Both the position numbers and the translations under genes were made by a program. From contig DQAM01000320.1 of assembly GCA_003523545.1 (NCBI GenBank), positions 548 through 8,031 of the forward strand: a stretch of 7,484 nt of DNA, in the 5' to 3' direction. The DNA is from Dysgonomonas sp. Lineage in GTDB: Bacteria > Bacteroidota > Bacteroidia > Bacteroidales > Dysgonomonadaceae. Numbering within the stretch: position 1 is the stretch's first letter; every line of letters starts with the position of its first letter. The notes under the pieces are model-generated. The model saw nothing but the letters and a program-made list of their open reading frames with translations, did no database searches and was not told the origin of the DNA. Shown piece by piece: positions 1-5,234 of this stretch.

Positions 1-49
1 ATTCTTCGTTACACTCAGAATCACAATGATAATGATGTTTTAAGAGCAT
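1..49 (-). CDS. Possible N-terminus of a divergent gene, His/Cys-rich (partial)
   Basis: Read on the minus strand from the ATG at 49-47, the sequence encodes MLLKHHYHCDSECNEE and runs off the window edge with no stop. Three His, two Cys and several acidic residues in 16 positions look like a metal-binding N-terminus. An in-frame TAG at 79-77 lies upstream, and this is the only ATG after it. The stretch up to 135 would then be a divergent intergenic region, which fits the minus-strand promoter-like element at 131-124. The product is not recognised. The plus strand also has an open frame here, ending in TAG at 49-51 (last residues NHNDNDVLRA), so this could instead be the tail of a plus-strand gene. 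The evidence is too short to decide. Confidence 0.35.
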   Translation of the reverse strand, partial: MLLKHHYHCDSECNEE

Positions 50-100
50 AGTTTTGCTTTTTAGAAAAATCCTAAGCTAACAGCTTTTAAAGATTATTTT

Positions 101-131
101 TATATTTGTAAATAAACAAACTTCAAATATA
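101..131. promoter_or_regulatory. Promoter-like TAnnTTTG element within an inverted repeat
   Basis: TATATTTG at 101-108 matches the Bacteroidetes -7 consensus TAnnTTTG exactly and would put a transcript start about 20 nt before the ATG at 136. The same eight bases occur on the minus strand at 131-124, so the two form an 8-bp inverted repeat with a 15-nt spacer. The minus copy could serve a divergent gene starting at 49, or the pair could be a dimer operator. A -33 TTTG element at the usual distance is not visible for the plus copy. For the minus copy only a TTG at 151-149 is seen, 17 nt away and inside the coding region. The AT-rich context makes chance matches possible. Confidence 0.4.
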
Positions 132-135
132 CAAT

Positions 136-627
136 ATGGTAACAATTACAACAGAAGAGCATGAAATTATTGAAAAAGCAATCGGAGAATGTAAAGAATG
201 TTTTGTGGGAATGATAGATTCGGAGGGATTACCTTATGTAATACCGATGAATTTCGGATATAAAGAGGATACGGTTTATCTGCACTCGGGTTCGGAAGGT
301 TCGTCCATCGGATTTCTGGAAAATAATCCGAATGTATGTATAACATTCTGTACGGATACGGAACTGACTCATCAGAATAAAGAAGTGGCCTGTAGTTACC
401 GTGTGAGAGGTACAAGTGTAATTTGCCGGGGGAAAGTGGTTTTTGTGGAAGATTTCGACGAAAAAGTAAAAGCTCTAAATGTGATAATGTCGCAATATAC
501 GACGGATGCTTTCAAATATTCCGATCCTGCGGTAGTGAATGTAAAAGTGTGGAAAGTTGAAATCGAACGTGTTTCGGCGCGTATATTCGGCGTCCCTTAC
601 AAAGAATCTCATCAGTATAACAAATGA
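136..627 (+). CDS. NimA-like pyridoxamine 5'-phosphate oxidase family protein
   Basis: This 163-aa protein has the pattern of the small split-barrel flavin-binding family that includes NimA (COG3467 type). Visible motifs are the N-terminal strand CFVGMIDSEG (22-31), PYVIPMNFGY (33-42), YLHSGSEG (48-55, with His50) and SYRVRGTSVICRGKV (87-101). The C-terminal strand VWKVEIERVSARIFG (138-152) closes the barrel. Family members bind FMN or related cofactors as dimers, and some Nim proteins confer 5-nitroimidazole resistance on anaerobes; others have no known substrate. No signal peptide is present, so it should be cytoplasmic. The stop overlaps the start of the phosphoesterase gene by 4 nt (ATGA), which implies translational coupling. 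The family call is firm, but nitroreductase or resistance activity is not shown by sequence. Confidence 0.9.
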   Translation: MVTITTEEHEIIEKAIGECKECFVGMIDSEGLPYVIPMNFGYKEDTVYLHSGSEGSSIGFLENNPNVCITFCTDTELTHQNKEVACSYRVRGTSVICRGKVVFVEDFDEKVKALNVIMSQYTTDAFKYSDPAVVNVKVWKVEIERVSARIFGVPYKESHQYNK

Positions 628-1112
628 AAAAGATAGGACTTTTATCCGATACCCATAATTACTGGGACGAACGGTATAAACTGCATTTCGAAGGTTGTGA
701 TGAAGTCTGGCATGCAGGTGATATTGGTTCGCTGGAACTGGCATTGAAGTTCGAAGCATTCAAGCCCTTCCGCGCTGTATACGGTAATATAGATGATGCT
801 AAAGTAAGGACTGCTTATCCCGAATTTCTAAGATTCAATGTAGAGAATGTTGATGTGTTAATGACCCATATCGGAGGATATCCCGGCAAATACATTCCCA
901 AAGTGAGGGATATTCTAGCGTCTGATCCGCCCAAATTATTTATATGCGGTCATTCGCATATCCTTAAAATAATATACGATAAAAAATACAACTGCCTAGA
1001 TATCAATCCGGGAGCGGCAGGGATATACGGGTTTCATAAAGTAAGGACACTGCTTCGGTTTGTTTTAGACGAGGGCAATATCAGGGATTTGGAAGTAGTC
1101 GAATTGTCGTAA
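624..1112 (+). CDS. YfcE/MJ0936-type metallophosphoesterase
   Basis: This is a compact 162-aa calcineurin-like phosphoesterase, the usual length for the YfcE subfamily. All metal-site motifs are intact in order: SDTH (Asp9, His11), HAGD (Asp33), YGNID (Asn55), MTHIG (His82), CGHSH (His110, His112) and the trailing NPGAAG (128-133). Characterised relatives are cytoplasmic enzymes that use two divalent metals, often Mn, to hydrolyse phosphodiesters in vitro; the physiological substrate is generally unknown. There is no signal peptide. The ATG overlaps the stop of the NimA-like gene, so the two are probably co-transcribed from the promoter before 136. The sequence shows no functional link between them beyond this coupling. 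Confidence 0.95.
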   Translation: MKKIGLLSDTHNYWDERYKLHFEGCDEVWHAGDIGSLELALKFEAFKPFRAVYGNIDDAKVRTAYPEFLRFNVENVDVLMTHIGGYPGKYIPKVRDILASDPPKLFICGHSHILKIIYDKKYNCLDINPGAAGIYGFHKVRTLLRFVLDEGNIRDLEVVELS

Positions 1113-1197
1113 GTCTAATTTCAATAAAAGGTGATGCAACGTTTGGTATTAATATTGATCTTATATTCAGATAATCAATCTTACAGCAATGTATGCC

Positions 1198-1707
1198 ATG
1201 AAGATTAAAACACCTTTACTTTGTCTATTGATTAGCTTTATGTTTTGCGCCACCTCGTGTCCAGATGATTTATTATACGTACAGTTAGTAGATATCGAAT
1301 TATACAATCTGGATTTCTCGGGGGAGAAGATGACGGAATCATCAGAGCCAATCAAAAAAGAAGCTTATGTGATTGGAATCAAGTATCTTGTAAAGCATGA
1401 TTATGAAGGTTTCGGAGATAAGACATGGTATTATCATCCTGACAAAGAATATGGGAACTCTGAAATAATAACCAATATAAAGAGAAACCCTACCGTATTG
1501 ACCCTTTCAGATTTTAATGAAGATTATCCTGCCGGAAGCGATATATCGCATTTGTTTACTTATGGAAGATCAGATTATTATGAGGAAATGAGCCTGCTGT
1601 TGGTGCTGAATGCTGTACCTGATCCGGGTATCCATTCATTTAAAGTTAAATTACCGACTGAAAATAATCTGATAATCGAGGAGATAATAGAAACAACATT
1701 GTACTGA
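1198..1707 (+). CDS. Small putative lipoprotein, DUF5034-like
   Basis: From the ATG at 1198 the protein is 169 aa and begins MKIKTPLL, a typical short basic n-region followed by a hydrophobic stretch and a lipobox-like ATSC with Cys21. An ATG at 1189 would add only Met-Tyr-Ala, and I prefer 1198 because it gives the more usual signal peptide. The residues after Cys are Pro-Asp-Asp, resembling the acidic export signal of Bacteroidetes surface lipoproteins. The mature part is acidic and aromatic, predicted mostly beta, with no catalytic motif that I recognise. It resembles small Bacteroidales lipoproteins grouped as DUF5034, but that assignment is tentative. The barrel-like gene starts 4 nt after its stop, so the two form an operon and the products may act together at the outer membrane. 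Confidence 0.82.
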   Translation: MKIKTPLLCLLISFMFCATSCPDDLLYVQLVDIELYNLDFSGEKMTESSEPIKKEAYVIGIKYLVKHDYEGFGDKTWYYHPDKEYGNSEIITNIKRNPTVLTLSDFNEDYPAGSDISHLFTYGRSDYYEEMSLLLVLNAVPDPGIHSFKVKLPTENNLIIEEIIETTLY

Positions 1708-1711
1708 TTTT

Positions 1712-2533
1712 ATGAAGAAGGTTGTAACATTATTCATCTTATTTATAATTTCCGTTTCTTCTGTGTTCTCCCAACATCACGAAAAATCAGGAAGCTTTTC
1801 TCCTACCCGCGTTGTACCTAAAAAGAAAAAATGGTTTTACAGTTTTATAATAAGTAGATCTATTATGCTTGATAAGTGGTATGATGATGAAACATATGAT
1901 AAGTATCTGCCTGATATGAACAGCACTGATTTTTATTTTCGGGTAGATCGGTTGTTACATAAATCGTTTGGTATTTGGGCACAGTATGGAGGAGGATTCA
2001 GAAAAAGAGGAGAACGAATTCCCTTTGAACTGAATTTATTTGAAGATTTGGATATGAATAATTTTTATATTTTGAATCCTTATAAAATAGATGCACATGA
2101 TGATGATATAAAATACAATTCCGACACTTCCAATCCGGGTTTAAGTTTTGGATTTATGTATAGACATGAATCAAGAAAATGGTCATTCATCCCCTATGTA
2201 GGACTGGGGGTAAATAGGGTCAACTCTTACCAACTTAAATATAATTTGAAGGAAAAAGAATCGAATGTATTTTATAACATAGAATATAAATGGTTTAAAG
2301 ATCATGATAAAAAAATAAAATCCATGAACTTTTTATATTTTCATTTTAAAACGGAAAGAAAAATATCAAGAAAATTGGGTATGTCTTTAGGATTAGCATA
2401 CAAATATTATCTGACCCGTTCGGTTTTTACTGCTTCCGTGTATGATCATTATGATAATACTTTAATAAGAACTTATTCTGTGAATGGAAATAGAATAAGC
2501 ACCTTAGATCTTAATATGTCATTATCTTTCTGA
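1712..2533 (+). CDS. Putative outer-membrane beta-barrel protein
   Basis: This 273-aa protein starts with a clear signal peptide (MKKVVTLFILFIISVSSVFS) with likely cleavage before Gln21, the usual Bacteroidetes arrangement. The mature chain alternates polar and aromatic or hydrophobic residues in many short strands, for example FGIWAQYGGGF, SFIPYVGLGVN and LGMSLGLAYKYY. It ends in Phe after a final strand (LDLNMSLSF), as outer-membrane barrels do. A basic Lys37-Lys40 cluster precedes the first strand. No named family is recognised, and the size suits an 8- to 12-strand barrel. The coding sequence is strongly AT-rich: 10 of 60 bases are G or C at 2281-2340. It lies 4 nt behind the lipoprotein gene and ends 8 nt before a convergent gene. 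Confidence 0.82.
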   Translation: MKKVVTLFILFIISVSSVFSQHHEKSGSFSPTRVVPKKKKWFYSFIISRSIMLDKWYDDETYDKYLPDMNSTDFYFRVDRLLHKSFGIWAQYGGGFRKRGERIPFELNLFEDLDMNNFYILNPYKIDAHDDDIKYNSDTSNPGLSFGFMYRHESRKWSFIPYVGLGVNRVNSYQLKYNLKEKESNVFYNIEYKWFKDHDKKIKSMNFLYFHFKTERKISRKLGMSLGLAYKYYLTRSVFTASVYDHYDNTLIRTYSVNGNRISTLDLNMSLSF

Positions 2534-2541
2534 TTAATATC

Positions 2542-3762
2542 TTATTCTAGAAAATCACATATCAAATCGAATGTTCTTTTGAATTGTTCCGTTACCTGGT
2601 CTTTTATCTTATCCAGAGCCGGGAACGGGTCCTCGTGGGTATGTTTATATGGAAAATCCAATATGTCTATTCGTATCGGTATATCCCGGTTGATGCCTTG
2701 TAATGTGTTGATGACCTCGTATGCAGGCACTACTGTATCCTGCTTTAATGTAACAGCATAAATACGGTTGCTCATATTCCTGAAAATCTTTTCTCTTTTT
2801 TTTGTGAAAACCTTATAGTCGAGCATAGCGCGGAAGTTGACTCCTTCGGGATAAGTACCACCCAGGTAGTGGTTGAGCACTTTGTCGCGTTTCATGTGGC
2901 TCTCTATATGTTCTACCAAGTAAGAATAGAGGCTTACATTGGCTTCACTATCAAGAATAAATTTGGTTACAGGCGAGAGGCGGTTGAATACGGCTCCCCC
3001 GCAAAAAGACACGAAGCGCGATTCAGAGAAATATCCGTTTTGATTGGTCATCATTAGAATTTCGGCCAGGAAGCTTCCGATAGAATAAGAGAAAATATCG
3101 ATATGGGCATCAGCCGAAATAGCAGGATGATTACCGGATCTGATTATCTCCATCAACTGTATCACATCGTAATAGGTTTGTAAACCCGACCAGATAAACC
3201 GTTGGGGCTTATTATGAAGGCGTGTGCTTATGGCTACATTAGAAAGACTGGAACAAATGACATCCGGATGCCTTTGTTTCCGTTGCTGGCTTATCGAATA
3301 CATTTCGCGGGTATTGCTCCATACAGCCGGAGCACGGTTCATGTGAAAAGCAATGGGAAATAACAGAACGGATTTTCCCGTTTTATCGGCAATGTACTTT
3401 GCCCAGGGTAAATATTTATTCCAATATTTCTCATTAAAACCGTGGAACATGAAAAGTACATCTTTGGACTTGTCATCTCTCTCAGGCATTATCATGTGAT
3501 AACGGAAATGGATATTTTCCGTTATTTCAGCATCTTTCTTATTGAGCATTTGTTGGATGATGTCGGGCTCGTAGTCATGCTCAGAGCCGGGCATACATTC
3601 GTAATCGTCGTTATTGCCCGTACCTCCGGGTAAAATAGAACGGTGTTTGGACTCGAAATCGAAATTTTTCAGGACTGTGTTTTCATCGATCCTGACTTCG
3701 TCTTCATCATAGCATTCAATATTTTTGAGATGCCTGAACAAATCAATGTAATCCATAATCAT
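2542..3762 (-). CDS. DUF6051-type putative alpha/beta hydrolase
   Basis: This 406-aa protein has the layout of an alpha/beta-hydrolase. Strand VLFMFHGFNEK (102-112) supplies an oxyanion-type HGF motif. IDIFSYSIGS (221-230) is the nucleophile elbow, with Ser227 in S-x-S-x-G instead of the usual G-x-S-x-G. VTLKQDTVVP (337-346) offers the acid Asp342, and YKHTHEDPFP (372-381) offers His374 or His376. About 100 N-terminal residues precede the core, including an acidic Asp/Glu-rich loop (51-67), and there is a helical insert at about 255-335. No signal peptide is seen, so a cytoplasmic esterase or lipase-like role is plausible, with substrate unknown. The match to the Bacteroidales family DUF6051 is from memory. 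The start lies 1 nt after the DUF2851 stop, so it is the second gene of that operon. Met3 is an alternative start. Confidence 0.88.
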   Translation of the reverse strand: MIMDYIDLFRHLKNIECYDEDEVRIDENTVLKNFDFESKHRSILPGGTGNNDDYECMPGSEHDYEPDIIQQMLNKKDAEITENIHFRYHMIMPERDDKSKDVLFMFHGFNEKYWNKYLPWAKYIADKTGKSVLLFPIAFHMNRAPAVWSNTREMYSISQQRKQRHPDVICSSLSNVAISTRLHNKPQRFIWSGLQTYYDVIQLMEIIRSGNHPAISADAHIDIFSYSIGSFLAEILMMTNQNGYFSESRFVSFCGGAVFNRLSPVTKFILDSEANVSLYSYLVEHIESHMKRDKVLNHYLGGTYPEGVNFRAMLDYKVFTKKREKIFRNMSNRIYAVTLKQDTVVPAYEVINTLQGINRDIPIRIDILDFPYKHTHEDPFPALDKIKDQVTEQFKRTFDLICDFLE

Positions 3763-3763
3763 T

Positions 3764-5029
3764 TTATTTTTCCGATAATAATTTATATCCTATTCTGCAA
3801 TACAAACATTTTTTCTTCTCACAATATTCTCTCTTTAATTGTATCAGCGCCTGTGTATCGTATGCGCTCCGGGAAATAATCCCGTAACCCGAAAACTGCC
3901 TGATTATCGAATTCGATTCGGGTTTTATGGTTTCCAGGAAGTTTATAGCTTTGTCGATAAAAGATTCATCGTTAACCTTCTTCCCGTAAGCAAATAATAC
4001 CGGGACAACTGCATTGATAATCATCACATCGAGTGATGCATCTCCTATAAATTTATTTTTTCGTGGCGATTCTTCTCCCGGGCTGAAATGCGTTTGCCAG
4101 TATTCCGAAGCGTTGACATGGAGTAGAAGCCGTATTTGCCCGATATCTTTCGTCGATATTATTTTTGAATACAACCCCTGAATATTAGTCAGCAAAGAGG
4201 ATAGCTGGGCAATCCGTATATACGGAGAACTCTGGGGACGCATTCTCAGTCCTCTGAATATATTCCTATCGAGTGGCGTCAGGGAATATTTATTTCTCAG
4301 GAAACTGTATTCATTAATGAGCCTTTTTGAATATTCGTCCTGATTCTGAATATCTTCCAATAAACCAGCCTGTCCCAGCAAGAGTGCTTCTATTTGGATA
4401 ATATTATCACCTTGTTTGAGTATATAGTTTAATGGAAGACTAATTGCTAGTTGCTGGAATGCATCCGAATTGATGCCGAATCCCATCGAACGGGACAGTA
4501 TTACGTAGAATACATCCGTCCACGAATTGTTGAAACGGGTGAGAAGGGAAAATATATCGTTCGATTTCCTCTCCAGCCGTTCCATCAGCAGGGCATTCAT
4601 CCAGGATTGTAAATGCAATGATGGATAGTCTTTAATATAGTTACAGCATGGAACGGAAATGTCGGTGTTCAGAAGAAAATCGATGTTCTCGCGGATGCTT
4701 TGCGGATATCTTATTACGCATTGAAGAACGTTCTTTCCTGCTTCGTTGGTGATGTTGCAGTTTATATTTTCCACTATATGCAGGATAACCGAATTGTAGG
4801 CCTTATCTGTTTCGTGTTTGTGACGGAACCAATCCCGGGAGTTCTGATGTATTTCGATATTTCCCGCCCAGACATCATTTCCTATTTTTATTTTTGCATT
4901 GAAGAAATCGGGCCCTGCATCTGTGTTATGGGTTCCCACGTCCAATACCTCGATGGGAATTCCGTCGGGTGTCCGCAGGTTCTTGTGGAATAGCCTGTGT
5001 TTCCAAACATAATGCAGTAATTGTTCCAT
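3764..5029 (-). CDS. DUF2851 family protein
   Basis: The protein matches the Bacteroidetes DUF2851 pattern. I place the start at 5029, giving 421 aa beginning MEQLLHYVWKH, because family members start at this motif. In-frame ATGs at 5074 and 5098 would add 15 or 23 poorly conserved residues. The N-terminal third holds the most conserved block: NTDAGPDFFNAKI (35-47), GNIEIH (56-61, Glu59 and His61), DWFRHKH (66-72) and ILHIV (82-86). The middle is helical. A CC pair (128-129) and a C-terminal C-x4-C-x2-C (Cys403, Cys408, Cys411) could bind a metal. The PD...ExH spacing recalls PD-(D/E)XK nucleases, but that is inference. There is no signal peptide, and the function of the family is unknown to me. 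It is the first gene of a two-gene operon with the putative hydrolase. Confidence 0.9.
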   Translation of the reverse strand: MEQLLHYVWKHRLFHKNLRTPDGIPIEVLDVGTHNTDAGPDFFNAKIKIGNDVWAGNIEIHQNSRDWFRHKHETDKAYNSVILHIVENINCNITNEAGKNVLQCVIRYPQSIRENIDFLLNTDISVPCCNYIKDYPSLHLQSWMNALLMERLERKSNDIFSLLTRFNNSWTDVFYVILSRSMGFGINSDAFQQLAISLPLNYILKQGDNIIQIEALLLGQAGLLEDIQNQDEYSKRLINEYSFLRNKYSLTPLDRNIFRGLRMRPQSSPYIRIAQLSSLLTNIQGLYSKIISTKDIGQIRLLLHVNASEYWQTHFSPGEESPRKNKFIGDASLDVMIINAVVPVLFAYGKKVNDESFIDKAINFLETIKPESNSIIRQFSGYGIISRSAYDTQALIQLKREYCEKKKCLYCRIGYKLLSEK

Positions 5030-5084
5030 TCCCTGTGTGATAGATTTTGGTGATGTAAATGTACTTCTTTTCATCAAAATAGAT

Positions 5085-5202
5085 GAAAGATAAATCATAA
5101 AATTTTCGTTTCATTTATTTTGGAATAGTGCTTTTAATTTCTGCTATTAGCTGATAATTATAAAGTAAAGAGCAGGGTTATGTAATATTTTGGTTATTTC
5201 TG
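5085..5202. promoter_or_regulatory. Divergent intergenic region with weak promoter-like motifs
   Basis: The 205 nt between the DUF2851 start at 5029 and the DUF4954 start at 5235 must hold promoters for both directions. On the minus strand TATCTTTC (5092-5085) matches the Bacteroidetes -7 element TAnnTTTG at all fixed positions but the last. It would give a leader of roughly 50 nt before 5029. On the plus strand TATTTCTG (5195-5202) has one mismatch. Neither has a convincing TTG at the -33 distance. I see no riboswitch or strong hairpin here. Confidence 0.22.
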
Positions 5203-5234
5203 CGTTTTAAATAGTAAATATTAATAATCGAAAA

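Noticed and set aside
74..90. Short hairpin AAGCT-AAC-AGCTT followed by TT as a terminator
   Set aside because: The stem is only 5 bp with a 3-nt loop and a short T run; too weak to call.
475..759. 94-aa minus-strand open frame across the NimA-like/phosphoesterase junction
   Set aside because: Both plus-strand genes have intact family motifs through this region, so this is a shadow frame.
1142..1179. TTTG (1142-1145) with TATATTCA (1162-1169), flanked by ATTGAT/ATCAAT arms, as a promoter for the lipoprotein gene
   Set aside because: The spacing is 16 nt, shorter than usual, the -7 element misses two key bases, and the arms are only 6 bp. A promoter here is likely but cannot be pinned down.
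2534..2541. Bidirectional terminator between the convergent genes
   Set aside because: Only 8 nt separate the stops and no GC-rich stem with a T run is seen across the junction.
4700..4993. 97-aa open frame antisense to the DUF2851 gene
   Set aside because: It lies wholly within the most conserved part of DUF2851 on the other strand and shows no family pattern of its own.
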